Of a stretch of 64,000 bases of DNA, positions 8,361 through 16,944 are shown one piece after another. A model generated the notes under the pieces. That model worked only from the letters and a program-made list of their open reading frames with translations. It did not search any database and was not told the origin of the DNA. Every line of letters starts with the position of its first letter. Within the stretch, counting starts at the first letter, position 1. The translations under genes and the position numbers were made by a program. This DNA comes from Aquitalea magnusonii (GTDB lineage: Bacteria; Pseudomonadota; Gammaproteobacteria; Burkholderiales; Chromobacteriaceae), in assembly GCF_002217795.2 (NCBI RefSeq), contig NZ_AP018823.1, positions 1 to 64,000 on the forward strand, in the 5' to 3' direction.

Positions 8361-8865
8361 CTGTCTTATTGCTGGTGGTATTGCTGGCCGCGGGCAGGCT
8401 TTGCTGCTCCGGCAAATACTGCACCACCAGTGCGCGCAGTATGCGGTAACCGTTTTCCTGCGGCGTTCCCAGCCGGTCCCGCCAGGCCATGCTGTCAACT
8501 GCACCGCGCATGCCACCGTTGCTGGTGAGCAGAATTGCAGCACTGCCGCCGGCCCGCCGCACCTGTTCAGAGATGGCACGCAGCATGCTGTTGTTGACCG
8601 TGGCCATGTCATAGTCGCTGACACGGATCATGCCCATGATGCGGTAGCGATGTGGCGGGTCGCCGGCATCCCAGATTTCCACTCCGGCTACCACGCGTTT
8701 GCTGCCGCCTTCCCCCTCAATAATCTTGCTGCCGTTACGATATTCAAACACCGTATATTCAGCCGTGGTACAGCCCGCCAGCAGGATGCTGCACCACAGC
8801 AGGCAGGGGAGTAGCAGGTGTTGCCATCGCGGCAGGAATGACAGGTTGGGGCGAGGTAAGCGCAA
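8344..8865 (-). CDS. Putative lipoprotein
   Basis: A 173-residue protein with a charged N-terminus, a hydrophobic stretch and a lipobox SILLAGC around residue 32, so it is probably anchored in the outer or inner membrane. The mature part (YTVFEYRNGSKIIEGEGGSKRVVAGVEIWDAGDPP, in part) has no family I can name. A central RAGGSAAILLTSNGG segment suggests a compact alpha/beta fold. Neighbouring genes on the same strand include a second lipoprotein. Confidence 0.7.
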   Translation of the reverse strand: MRLPRPNLSFLPRWQHLLLPCLLWCSILLAGCTTAEYTVFEYRNGSKIIEGEGGSKRVVAGVEIWDAGDPPHRYRIMGMIRVSDYDMATVNNSMLRAISEQVRRAGGSAAILLTSNGGMRGAVDSMAWRDRLGTPQENGYRILRALVVQYLPEQQSLPAASNTTSNKTVRPGR

Positions 8866-9058
8866 AGGTGAAATCCGTCAGCGTGCTTGCAGCAAGAATG
8901 AAAAGCGATGCCATCGCCAGTGCGGCGCGTCGGTCTGCGCCGCTAGCGGGCACTCTCCGTAGGCATCTTAACGCGCGCCGCCAGCAACGGCATGCCATGC
9001 TGGCAGTCTGCAGGGTAAAAAAATGCAAATGCGGCGCGCAGTCCCCATGCGCATCAAC

Positions 9059-9694
9059 TCAGTCATTCCAGCAGCGCAGTTGATTGGCCAGCATGAAGTC
9101 CGGATCGCGCAGCAGAGCATCTGCAAACGGGTTGTCGGCCTGGATGTGTGCCAGGCGGCGGATGAAGGTGGCACGCATTTGCAGCCCAATGGGCTGGCCG
9201 TATTTTTTGAAGCGGATCAGGTACTGAATGTCAAAGCCGTTTGCCGTCTTGCCTTGTCGTGACACCACTGCGCGGGTGTCCGGACTGTCCCAGCCTGAGG
9301 AACATTGCTGGATCAGCTGGAACAGGGTAGTGCCGTTGGCCAGCCGAATCTGCTTGGCAAAGTAAACCGCCGTCCGGACTTCATCCACCCACTGTTTTTT
9401 GCTCAGGCTTGCATCATCGGCCAATGCCGTATTGCGCGGGATGCGCGATTTGCGTACATCCGGGTCTGTATGGATGAAACGGTGGAAGCGATCTCCTTCC
9501 CGGCACTGCATGCAGCCATCTGCTTGCAGGAATGCCGCCTCTTGCGGGGTCGGTGTCACGCTCAGCATGGCGGGGGGAGAGGATGGCCGATACGGGAGGT
9601 GTTTGCCGGCGGGGATGGTATCGAGCATTTCACCATAACTGCAGCCCCCCAGCCCGGCAGCCAATATGCTTAGCCATACTGCCTTCATCATCAT
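9059..9694 (-). CDS. Putative lipoprotein of unknown function
   Basis: A 211-residue protein with a short signal and a lipobox (AAGLGGC, Cys about residue 18). The mature part has a CMQC pair near residue 62 and a second half rich in aromatic and charged residues (DEVRTAVYFAKQIRLANGTTLFQLIQ). I do not recognise a family. AAGGGA precedes a run of three possible ATG starts, so the exact start is uncertain by one or two codons. It is probably transcribed alone, leftwards, from the 190-base gap before the yicC terminator. Confidence 0.7.
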   Translation of the reverse strand: MMMKAVWLSILAAGLGGCSYGEMLDTIPAGKHLPYRPSSPPAMLSVTPTPQEAAFLQADGCMQCREGDRFHRFIHTDPDVRKSRIPRNTALADDASLSKKQWVDEVRTAVYFAKQIRLANGTTLFQLIQQCSSGWDSPDTRAVVSRQGKTANGFDIQYLIRFKKYGQPIGLQMRATFIRRLAHIQADNPFADALLRDPDFMLANQLRCWND

Positions 9695-9831
9695 GCTTCC
9701 CTTGTGTCCAAGTTGGCATTTTAAGTGCTATCGGAAAGCATGCAGGGCATGGCAGATGTAAAGAGAAGTAAGCGTGGGTCGGGCTGGGGACCGGCAAGCA
9801 AGGGTAGTTAGGGCTGCAGGGGCTGTTGATG

Positions 9832-9858
9832 AAAAAGCCCCGGAGTGCGGGGCTTTTG
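9832..9858 (-). terminator. Intrinsic terminator of yicC
   Basis: AAAAGCCCC (9833-9841) pairs with GGGGCTTTT (9849-9857). Read leftwards, the RNA ends in a run of U from the A tract at 9832-9836. It lies 27 bases past the yicC stop. Confidence 0.85.
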
Positions 9859-9884
9859 TCGAGTTTTTGCTGTGCGGTGAGGGC

Positions 9885-10751
9885 TTATTCGATGTTCTGG
9901 ATCTGTTCGCGCATTTGTTCGATCAGCACTTTCAGTTCGACTGAAGCCTGTGTGGTTTCGGTGGATACGGATTTTGAGCCCAGTGTATTGGCTTCGCGAT
10001 TGAGTTCCTGCATCAGGAAATCCAGCCGCTTACCGGTCTGACCGCCGGTCTTGAGGATGCGCTTGACTTCGCTCAGGTGGGTGCTCAGGCGGGACAGCTC
10101 TTCGTCCACGTCGATCTTCTGGGCGAATAGCGCGAATTCCTGCTTGATGCGGTCATCTTCAACATTGCCCAGCGCTTCTTGCAGACGGCCGGAAAGCTTG
10201 TTCATGTACGCATCCAGAATCAGCGGCAGCTTGGGTTTGATGCCCGCGATGATGGTTTCCATGGCGCTGACCCGATCTTGCAGGATCTGCTTGAGCTTCT
10301 CGCCTTCGCGACCACGCGATGCATTGAAGTCTTCCAGTGCGGTGGCCAGGCTTTGCAGGCAAAGCTGCTGCAGCACCTCGGGTGGCAGGGAGTTACTTTT
10401 CAGGATGCCGGGCCAGCGCAGCAGCTCGCCCACGGACAGGCCCTTGGCCTGCGGGGCGCGTTGTTCTACCTGGGCGGCGACTTGCAGCAGGCTGTCCAGC
10501 GCCTGGGCGTTGAGTTCCAGCGTGGTGCTGTCGGTTTCCAGCTGGTTGAGGCCAACGCGGCATTCCAGCTTGCCACGGGTGACACGAGATGACACCATCT
10601 CACGCAGCTGCGGTTCGATGACGCGCAGCTCTTCGGGCAGGCGCATCTGTACATCAAGATAGCGGTGGTTGACGGCGCGTACTTCCAGGCTGAGCAAACC
10701 GCCGGGAAAGTCTCTGCTGATGGATGCAAAGCCTGTCATACTTAGAATCAT
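9885..10751 (-). CDS. yicC: YicC family endoribonuclease
   Basis: A 288-residue cytoplasmic protein of the YicC/YloC family, which E. coli work links to endoribonuclease activity and small-RNA turnover. It begins MILSMTGFAS, the invariant start of the family, has AVNHRYLDVQMRLPEE in the N-terminal domain, and ends in the DUF1732 C-terminal domain with GKRLDFLMQELNREANTLGSKS. The reading frame is open far upstream (to 11369), but the conserved MxSMTGF start fixes the beginning at 10751. It is divergent from the kinase gene, 99 bases apart. Confidence 0.95.
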   Translation of the reverse strand: MILSMTGFASISRDFPGGLLSLEVRAVNHRYLDVQMRLPEELRVIEPQLREMVSSRVTRGKLECRVGLNQLETDSTTLELNAQALDSLLQVAAQVEQRAPQAKGLSVGELLRWPGILKSNSLPPEVLQQLCLQSLATALEDFNASRGREGEKLKQILQDRVSAMETIIAGIKPKLPLILDAYMNKLSGRLQEALGNVEDDRIKQEFALFAQKIDVDEELSRLSTHLSEVKRILKTGGQTGKRLDFLMQELNREANTLGSKSVSTETTQASVELKVLIEQMREQIQNIE

Positions 10752-10850
10752 TGTGGGCCCCCGTAGTGGTGTCAGTAAAATCAGAACAGGGCCCGAATTG
10801 CTGTTGTAGCTCAATTCCGGGCCAACGAACACTATAGCAACTGCCATGTC

Positions 10851-11819
10851 ATGACTCAATCCAGCCAACTGACTGCCTTGCCGGTGGGCTATCGCCTGGC
10901 CGAGTACACCATTGTCCGCCAGCTGTCCGTGGGGGGATTCAGCGTCGTTTACCTGGCGCTGGACGATGCCGACCGCAAATACGCCATCAAGGAATACCTG
11001 CCGCGCAATCTGGCGGAGCGCAATGATGAGGGCATGGTCACTGTGCCGCACGAGCTGGATCGCGATGCCTTCAATCTGGGCTTGAAGTGCTTTTTTGAAG
11101 AAGGCCGCATCCTGGCGGAAATCAGCCATAGCAATGTGGTGCATGTGAGTAATTTCTTTCGTGCCAATCAGACGGTCTACATGGTGATGGAATATGCCGA
11201 TGGCCGTTCGCTGGGGCGCGAACTGGAAGTGGCGGGGGGCCGCATCGAAGAGCGTCGGCTGCGCAAGTGGTTTGCCGCCTTGCTGTCGGGCTTGCGCGAG
11301 GTGCATCTGCACCGCCTGCTGCACCTGGACATCAAGCCGGCCAATATCTATCTGCGTCGTGGCGGCCATCCCTTATTGCTGGATTTTGGCGCGGCCAGGC
11401 AAACCCTGTCTCGGCGCGACAAGCATTTCGCCTCCATGTATACGCCGGGCTTTGCCGCGCCAGAGCAGTATGAAAAAGACCAGGCACTAGGGCCGTGGAC
11501 CGATATCTATGCCATTGGTGCCTGCCTGTATGTCTGCATGGGCGGCAAGACACCGCAGGTGGCGCATGAGCGCATGTCCAATGACAAGCTGGCACCGGCC
11601 AGCAAGTTGTTCCGCCATTACTATTCCAGAGAGCTGCTTGAATTGACGGACCAATGCCTGATGCTGGCACCGGATGCCCGCCCGCCCAGCGTGATGACCA
11701 TCCAGAAACGCCTGCTTGAAACCGACTACAGCAAACCCGAGCCGATTCCTGAATCTGCCGCCGCAGCCAGAAAGCTGGTCGGCTGGATCAAGGGATTGGC
11801 TGGCGGCCGTTCTTCCTGA
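10851..11819 (+). CDS. Serine/threonine protein kinase
   Basis: A 322-residue Hanks-type kinase. It shows a glycine loop LSVGGFSVVY (residues 26-34), the ATP-binding lysine in AIKE (about K47), the catalytic loop HLDIKPANI (D160), DFG at 178-180 and an APEQY substrate-binding motif. The loop has HLD instead of HRD, as in non-RD kinases. There is no transmembrane segment or sensor domain after the kinase fold, so it is cytoplasmic. The PP2C phosphatase gene starts ten bases after its stop, an obvious kinase/phosphatase pair. Confidence 0.93.
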   Translation: MTQSSQLTALPVGYRLAEYTIVRQLSVGGFSVVYLALDDADRKYAIKEYLPRNLAERNDEGMVTVPHELDRDAFNLGLKCFFEEGRILAEISHSNVVHVSNFFRANQTVYMVMEYADGRSLGRELEVAGGRIEERRLRKWFAALLSGLREVHLHRLLHLDIKPANIYLRRGGHPLLLDFGAARQTLSRRDKHFASMYTPGFAAPEQYEKDQALGPWTDIYAIGACLYVCMGGKTPQVAHERMSNDKLAPASKLFRHYYSRELLELTDQCLMLAPDARPPSVMTIQKRLLETDYSKPEPIPESAAAARKLVGWIKGLAGGRSS

Positions 11820-11829
11820 GGAGTACGTG

Positions 11830-12723
11830 ATGAAACTATCCATATATCAGGAAAGCCGTATCGGTGGCCGTTCCTACAATCAGGACCGCCAGGTCATTGC
11901 CCATTCCCGCGAGGCCGTGATGCTGGTGGTGGCCGATGGCATGGGGGGCCATCTGCAAGGCGAGGTGGCTGCACAGATCACCATCGACCTGATGAGCGAA
12001 CTGTTTTATCAGCAGGCCACGCCCACGCTGTCCCACCCCAACCGTTTTCTGGTGAATGCCATCAGTTCCACGCACCAGGCCATTCTTGACTATGCGGCCG
12101 ACCAGCGTCTGCCAGAGATTCCCAGCACTACCGTGGTGGCGGCCATTGTCCAGCAGGGCATGCTCTACTGGTGCCATGTTGGCGACTCCCGCCTGTATCT
12201 GCTGGACAGCAAGAAAGGCCTGCTGCTGCGTTCGCGTGACCATTCGCAGGTTCAGCGCCTGATCGATCAGGGCAAGCTCACCGAGGAGGGCGCGCGTACC
12301 CACCCGGAGCGCAACAAGATCTACAACTGTCTGGGTGCCACCACCGATCCGGACATCGATATTGGCGAGAAGCAGTTCCTGCAGGCCGGTTCTTCCGTGG
12401 TGTTGTGTTCCGACGGGCTGTGGTCGCAGATCAGCGATGGTGAAATGGAAAAGGTTTTCATCGGCCGTGCCGTCAGCCAGGTCATGCCGGCGCTGATGAA
12501 CGTCGCCGAGCGGCGTGCCGGCAGTGGCGGGGACAATCTGTCGGCGGTGGCCATCACCCTGCTGGATGCGGCGGCAGACATCACCGGCAAGACGGATGTG
12601 CTGGATACGCTGCTTACTCCGCCACGCCATAGCGGCCGGGTCATCCTGGACCCGAACCTGGAGCTGATGCATCAGGAGATTCTTGCCAGCCGCGTGGCCG
12701 GTCCATCTGGCAAGCAAGGTTGA
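11830..12723 (+). CDS. PP2C-family Ser/Thr protein phosphatase
   Basis: A 297-residue PPM/PP2C phosphatase that should remove phosphates placed by the upstream kinase. Metal-binding and catalytic signatures are present: RSYNQDR near residues 14-20, VVADGMGGH near 33-41, [19 protein letters not shown] and [16 protein letters not shown] lies just before the ATG at 11830. The frame is also open 38 codons upstream inside the kinase gene, but no start there has a ribosome site. The C-terminal 40 residues beyond the phosphatase fold are variable. Confidence 0.93.
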   Translation: MKLSIYQESRIGGRSYNQDRQVIAHSREAVMLVVADGMGGHLQGEVAAQITIDLMSELFYQQATPTLSHPNRFLVNAISSTHQAILDYAADQRLPEIPSTTVVAAIVQQGMLYWCHVGDSRLYLLDSKKGLLLRSRDHSQVQRLIDQGKLTEEGARTHPERNKIYNCLGATTDPDIDIGEKQFLQAGSSVVLCSDGLWSQISDGEMEKVFIGRAVSQVMPALMNVAERRAGSGGDNLSAVAITLLDAAADITGKTDVLDTLLTPPRHSGRVILDPNLELMHQEILASRVAGPSGKQG

Positions 12724-12805
12724 ATCCGGCATCCCGCTCTCTTACTCATGCAGGCTGCGGGTGTCCCGCACATGCGCAGCCCCTGTTTCATATTGGAATC
12801 CAACG

Positions 12806-13522
12806 ATGCGACCATCCCAAAGAAGTGCCGACGCCCTGCGCGCCATCCGCCTTACCCGTCATTACACCAAGCATGCCGAGGGATCGGTATTGGTGGAGTT
12901 TGGCGATACCAAAGTGATTTGTACCGCCAGTGTGGATGAGTCTGTGCCGGGTTTTCTCAAGGGCAAGGGCAAAGGCTGGGTCACTGCCGAATACGGCATG
13001 CTGCCGCGTTCCACCGGCAGCCGCATGCGGCGCGAAGCGGCAGCCGGCAAGCAAAGCGGCCGCACCCAGGAAATCCAGCGTCTGATCGGCCGCTCCTTGC
13101 GCGCCGTGGTGGACATGGAAAAACTGGGTGAGCGGCAGATCCAGATTGACTGTGACGTGATCCAGGCTGATGGCGGTACCCGTACCGCCAGCATTACCGG
13201 CGCTTTTGTGGCCCTGCACGATGCCATCAGCGGCCTGATTGCCCAAGGCAAACTGCAGGAAAACCCGCTGCGTGACTTTGTCGCCGCCATTTCCGTGGGT
13301 ATTCATCAGGGCGAGGTGGTGCTGGACCTGGATTACCTGGAAGATTCCGACTGCGAAACCGACATGAATGTGGTGATGACCGGCAATGGCCGCTTTGTCG
13401 AAGTGCAAGGCACCGCTGAAGGCGAGCCATTCAGCGAGGAAGAAATGGCCGCCATGATGCGCCTGGCCAAAAAAGGCATCAGCGAACTGATCGCCCTGCA
13501 AAAACAGGCACTGGGCGTGTAA
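12806..13522 (+). CDS. rph: Ribonuclease PH
   Basis: RNase PH is a phosphate-dependent 3'-5' exoribonuclease that trims tRNA precursor ends and works as a hexamer. The 238 residues match the family over the whole length: [27 protein letters not shown] (in part) at the start, [17 protein letters not shown] with the conserved arginines, and [19 protein letters not shown] in the second half. The start at 12806 begins the conserved region. It lies 82 bases after the phosphatase gene. In many betaproteobacteria rph is followed by rdgB and hemW; here these lie 19 kb away. Confidence 0.97.
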   Translation: MRPSQRSADALRAIRLTRHYTKHAEGSVLVEFGDTKVICTASVDESVPGFLKGKGKGWVTAEYGMLPRSTGSRMRREAAAGKQSGRTQEIQRLIGRSLRAVVDMEKLGERQIQIDCDVIQADGGTRTASITGAFVALHDAISGLIAQGKLQENPLRDFVAAISVGIHQGEVVLDLDYLEDSDCETDMNVVMTGNGRFVEVQGTAEGEPFSEEEMAAMMRLAKKGISELIALQKQALGV

Positions 13523-13551
13523 AGCCGCTTCTGGGCGTGTTGATCATGCAA

Positions 13552-13584
13552 AACAGGGGCTGCGGCCCCTGTTGTCATTTTTTG
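13552..13584. terminator. Bidirectional intrinsic terminator
   Basis: AACAGGGGC (13552-13560), loop TGCG, GCCCCTGTT (13565-13573), followed on the + strand by a T run at 13578-13583. It ends rph and sits at the stop codon of the convergent protease gene. Confidence 0.85.
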
Positions 13585-14393
13585 CTGCTTTTGCTTTTAC
13601 CTTGCTGGATGAACTGCTGCAATTGCTGGTAGAACACCGGGCTGGACAGCGCCATATTGTCTTCCTTGCGGCGGCGGGAGGCGACCGGAGCCGAGCTTTG
13701 GATGCCGATCAGCGTCATGCGGCCATTGATGCGCGCCAGGATGGGCGAGCCGCTATTGCCTTCCAGCGTGTCACAGCGGTGAGTCAGGCGGCCATCTGCC
13801 AGCAGTCCGGTGGCCAGACAATTGTTGTGTACCAGCAGATGGGTGAGATCATCCAGTGGATAACCGCCATTGGTAATGGTGTTGCCAATACTGTGCAGTT
13901 GTTGTTTCAGCGCCTGGCTGTCACCGGCAAATACCGGAATCACGCCGCGGCTGCGCCCTAATGGCTCAGAGAGCCGGACAAAGGCAAAATCCCGCCCGGC
14001 GATTTTCTTGGGGATATAAGTGCCGTCTGGACGGTGCTCCAGCCCGGCAAGAAAGGTCTTGTCGACCTGCACGTCGCGGATGGTGCTCTGCTCGCTGTAT
14101 TCCTTGCCCGCCAGCCCGACGGTAAAGGTGATGGCCGGATCAAAGCGGCCATGCCGGTTGATGAAGCAGTGTCCGGCGGTCACGACCACGTCCTCGGCTA
14201 CCAGTGTGGCAGTACACACCAGATGGCTTTTGGTTTCCAGTTGTCCAACGGCCTGCCACAGCCCGCTGTCCGGATCAGTCTTGACCCGGTCGTCCTTGCC
14301 AAAAAACAGGATCAGTTGCTCGGCATTGGGTTTGGCCTGGGCCAGCAGGGGCAACAGGCAAAGTGTCAGGCAGAGCAGGACGGTGCGCATCAT
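13575..14393 (-). CDS. Secreted trypsin-like serine protease
   Basis: A 272-residue S1-family protease with an N-terminal signal peptide (hydrophobic residues about 3-18, cleavage after LLAQA). The catalytic triad is complete: His in VVTAGHC, Asp in GRDFAFVRL and Ser in LEGNSGSPIL. TLEGNSGSP with its preceding Cys is typical of V8/glutamyl-endopeptidase-like and trypsin-like enzymes. The ATG at 14393 follows GGAA by a suitable distance; an in-frame ATG four codons upstream lacks a ribosome site. Substrate unknown. It is next to the acid-shock-like gene and read in the same direction, 86 bases apart. Confidence 0.9.
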   Translation of the reverse strand: MMRTVLLCLTLCLLPLLAQAKPNAEQLILFFGKDDRVKTDPDSGLWQAVGQLETKSHLVCTATLVAEDVVVTAGHCFINRHGRFDPAITFTVGLAGKEYSEQSTIRDVQVDKTFLAGLEHRPDGTYIPKKIAGRDFAFVRLSEPLGRSRGVIPVFAGDSQALKQQLHSIGNTITNGGYPLDDLTHLLVHNNCLATGLLADGRLTHRCDTLEGNSGSPILARINGRMTLIGIQSSAPVASRRRKEDNMALSSPVFYQQLQQFIQQGKSKSSKK

Positions 14394-14479
14394 GATGTTT
14401 TCCAATGCAATCGGGGCGCCGAAGCGCCCCGAAGGTATGACTTACAGCCAACCGGGGTTAGCTGTCGATTCCGTGCTGA

Positions 14480-15532
14480 TTACTTGGCAGCGGAAGCGGC
14501 TTTCTTGGCTTTGGCTTTCTTGGCCGGAGCGGAAGCGTCAGCAGCTTGGGCTTTCTGAGCGGAAGCGTCAGCTTTCTTGGCAGCGTGCTTTTTAGCGTGG
14601 TGCTTTTTAGCAGCGTGCTTTTTGGCCGGAGCGGAAGCGTCAGCGGCGGAAGCAGCGGCTTGGGCTTTTTGAGCGGAAGCGTCTACTTTCTTGGCAGCGT
14701 GCTTTTTAGCGTGCTTTTTGTGAGCCTTTTTGGCCGGAGCGGAAGCGTCAGCGGCGGAAGCAGCGGCTTGGGCTTTTTGAGCGGAAGCGTCTACTTTCTT
14801 GGCAGCGTGCTTTTTAGCGTGCTTTTTGTGAGCCTTTTTGGCCGGAGCGGAAGCGTCAGCGGCGGAAGCAGCGGCTTGGGCTTTCTGAGCGGAAGCGTCT
14901 ACTTTCTTGGCAGCGTGCTTTTTAGCGTGCTTTTTGTGAGCCTTTTTGGCCGGAGCGGAAGCGTCAGCGGCGGAAGCAGCGGCTTGGGCTTTCTGGGCGG
15001 AAGCGTCTACTTTCTTGGCAGCGTGCTTTTTAGCGTGCTTTTTGTGGGCTTTTTTGGCCGGAGCGGAAGCGTCAGCAGCTTGAGCTTTCTGAGCGGAAGC
15101 GTCTTTCTTGGCTACTTTCTTGGCTTTCTTGGCCGGAGCGGAGGCTTCAGCAGCTTGGGCTTTCTGAGCGGAAGCGTCTTTCTTGGCTACTTTCTTGGCT
15201 TTCTTGGCCGGAGCGGAAGCTTCAGCAGCTTGGGCTTTCTGAGCGGAAGCGTCTTTCTTGGCTACTTTCTTGGCTTTCTTGGCCGGAGCGGAGGCTTCAG
15301 CAGCTTGGGCTTTCTGAGCGGAAGCGTCTTTCTTGGCTACTTTCTTGGCTTTCTTGGCCGGAGCGGAAGCTTCAGCAGCCTGAGCCTTCTGAGCAGAAGC
15401 GTCTTTCTTTACTTTCTTCTCAGCCTTCTTGGCCTTGTGGATGGCTACCGGAGCGGAAGTGTCGGCAGCGAAGGATGCAGCGGAGGTCAGGCCAAAGGCG
15501 GCGGTCAGAGCGAGCAGAGCCAGCTTTTTCAT
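14480..15532 (-). CDS. Asr-like acid-shock repeat protein (exported, Lys/Ala-rich)
   Basis: A 350-residue protein with a clear signal peptide (MKKLALLALTAAFGLTSAASFA, cut near residue 22) followed only by basic repeats. Residues 44-143 are four identical 25-residue units starting DASAQKAQAAEASAPAKKAK; one hybrid unit follows; residues 175-282 are three identical 36-residue units with KKHAKKHAA; two variant units end the protein. DASAQKAQAA occurs ten times. Enterobacterial Asr has the same plan: MKK-type signal, then AQKAQAA and KKH repeats. Asr is periplasmic, induced by acid and controlled by RstA. Here the rstA-rstB genes are directly upstream and an RstA-box match precedes the gene. AGGAG is at 15542-15546. 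There is no Cys, and the mature protein is extremely basic. Confidence 0.82.
   Translation of the reverse strand: MKKLALLALTAAFGLTSAASFAADTSAPVAIHKAKKAEKKVKKDASAQKAQAAEASAPAKKAKKVAKKDASAQKAQAAEASAPAKKAKKVAKKDASAQKAQAAEASAPAKKAKKVAKKDASAQKAQAAEASAPAKKAKKVAKKDASAQKAQAADASAPAKKAHKKHAKKHAAKKVDASAQKAQAAASAADASAPAKKAHKKHAKKHAAKKVDASAQKAQAAASAADASAPAKKAHKKHAKKHAAKKVDASAQKAQAAASAADASAPAKKAHKKHAKKHAAKKVDASAQKAQAAASAADASAPAKKHAAKKHHAKKHAAKKADASAQKAQAADASAPAKKAKAKKAASAAK
14490..15404. repeat. Tandem coding repeats (75-bp and 108-bp units)
   Basis: Inside the Asr-like gene, four 75-bp units and three 108-bp units are nearly identical at base level and are flanked by variant units. The run of direct repeats should allow copy-number change by slippage or recombination. 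The opposite strand is also open through it, which is a by-product of the repeats. Confidence 0.9.
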
Positions 15533-15639
15533 TATTTGAAACTCCTAAGTTCATCTTGAAAATCAAGTTTGAAGGCGGACTGATAGTCCTATTCAGGGGG
15601 GCATCGTAACGGGGCTGCCAGATAGCGTCTACCCGTACC

Positions 15640-15664
15640 ATGTATCTCAATGTAACTAAATGTA
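15640..15664 (-). promoter_or_regulatory. RstA-box match with three 10-bp-phased half sites
   Basis: On the minus strand TACATTTAGTTACA (15664-15651) matches the E. coli RstA consensus TACATNTNGTTACA at every fixed position. TACAT recurs exactly every ten bases (15664-15660, 15654-15650, 15644-15640), the direct-repeat layout used by OmpR-family regulators. A -35-like TTGAGA (15650-15645) directly follows the box, and a weak -10-like GCTATC is 18 bases further on. The asr-like start is about 120 bases downstream. Confidence 0.8.
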
Positions 15665-15669
15665 CATTC

Positions 15670-16941
15670 TCATGTTGGCCAACGAATAATGAAGCGCGCA
15701 CCACCCAAGGGCGAGGCTTCAACGCGTACTTCGCCATGATGCAAACGCGCAATGCTGGCGACGATGGCCAGGCCCAGTCCATGGCCACCGGTCTTGCGTC
15801 CGCGGCTTTCATCCAGCCTGATGAAAGGGTCGAATACCCTGGCGCGGTCTGCTTCCGGAATACCGGGGCCATCGTCGTCCACCATGATGGTGCAATTGCG
15901 GTTTTCCACACTGAGCGTGGTCTGGATGGTGCTGCTGGCGTAGCGCCGGGCATTGGACAGGAAATTATCCAGTGCGCGCGTCACCAGGTACTGATCGGCC
16001 AGAAATATCAGTTCGTCGCCAGTCGGTTCTATCCAGTGGATGTCTGGTGCCAGGGTGGCTTGCTCATGTATGCGTTCTCGCGCCCAGTTGACTGCATCAA
16101 ACTGGGTGAGTTGCAACGGCGCTTCCGGCCGGTCCAGCTTGGCATGGAACAGAAGTTCTTCCACCAGTGAGTCGATGGCGGCAAGATCTTTCTCGATGGC
16201 TTGCTTGGCCGGAGAGTCTTCTTCGCCTTCCAGCAGTGCCAGTCGGTAGCGCAAGCGCGCCAGCGGTGTGCGCAGCTCGTGGGCCACGGCGTTGGTCAGC
16301 GCCTTCTTGCTGGCCAGCAGGGCGGCAATGCTGTCGGCCATGTGGTTAAAGGCAGCAGCCACCTGACGCACGCCGGAGCGGCTGGGCAGGTGGACGCGGG
16401 CCGAGAAGTCCCCCCCGGCCAGCTTGCCGGCGGTTTTTTCCAGGGTGACCAGGTCTTTCCAGTGCGGCTGCATCCACAGGAATACCGGAATGGCCAGCGA
16501 TAGACCCAGCAGCGCCAGCAAGGCGTAATCCACCGATTTGAGCTGATGCAGGAAGAAGAGATAGCGTAGCGGCCCGGCTACCAGCAGGTAGTTGCTGTCC
16601 TCAATCTTTTGCAGGAAGAGGTATTTGTCTTCCAGCATGACAATTTCGCCGCGGTTCAAGGCATCTTCCGATTCTTCATCCAGCAGGTAATTGCTTTGTT
16701 TTTCTACCGTTACCTTGAAGGTGAAATCGTGATTGGAGCTTTGCAGGGTTTCGGTCCAGCGGTCTTCGGGCACGCCGTGCAGGTCTGCCTCGATCAGCGA
16801 CAGGGTGGTGCGTAGCAGGTCGGACAGATAGCGTTCGCCTACATCGTCCACCGCCTGTTTGTAAACCGCCCCCACCATGACCACGGCCACCATGAAACAA
16901 GTAACCAGCAACAGGTAAAACTGGATGAACAGACGCCGCAT
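15670..16941 (-). CDS. rstB: Sensor histidine kinase RstB
   Basis: A 423-residue inner-membrane sensor kinase. It starts MRRLFIQFYLLLVTCFM like E. coli RstB, has two membrane segments (about 5-26 and 136-157) around a periplasmic domain, a HAMP domain (about 158-210), the phospho-accepting His221 in AVAHELRTPLARLRYRL, an N box at DNFLSN (325-330) and G boxes DDDGPG and GGHGLGLA. Similarity to RstB runs over the entire length, including RYLFFLHQL before TM2. rstA ends three bases upstream, so both form one operon. The asr-like gene follows 137 bases downstream with its own promoter region. Confidence 0.93.
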   Translation of the reverse strand: MRRLFIQFYLLLVTCFMVAVVMVGAVYKQAVDDVGERYLSDLLRTTLSLIEADLHGVPEDRWTETLQSSNHDFTFKVTVEKQSNYLLDEESEDALNRGEIVMLEDKYLFLQKIEDSNYLLVAGPLRYLFFLHQLKSVDYALLALLGLSLAIPVFLWMQPHWKDLVTLEKTAGKLAGGDFSARVHLPSRSGVRQVAAAFNHMADSIAALLASKKALTNAVAHELRTPLARLRYRLALLEGEEDSPAKQAIEKDLAAIDSLVEELLFHAKLDRPEAPLQLTQFDAVNWARERIHEQATLAPDIHWIEPTGDELIFLADQYLVTRALDNFLSNARRYASSTIQTTLSVENRNCTIMVDDDGPGIPEADRARVFDPFIRLDESRGRKTGGHGLGLAIVASIARLHHGEVRVEASPLGGARFIIRWPT

Positions 16942-16944
16942 GGC

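Noticed and set aside
8759..9028. 89-residue minus-strand frame between the two lipoproteins
   Set aside because: Overlaps the start of the lipoprotein at 8344-8865 in another frame and shows no coding pattern.
10752..11369. Long N-terminal extension of yicC
   Set aside because: The extension is antisense to the kinase gene; the family always starts MxxSMTGF, found at 10751.
14490..15404. Direct repeats resembling a CRISPR array
   Set aside because: Units are contiguous, of 75 and 108 bp, coding, and have no unique spacers.
14546..15559. 337-residue open frame on the + strand opposite the Asr-like gene, rich in Gly, Phe, Leu and Ser
   Set aside because: It mirrors the tandem repeats of the real gene, has no ribosome site, and the minus frame has a signal peptide, a ribosome site and a matching regulator.
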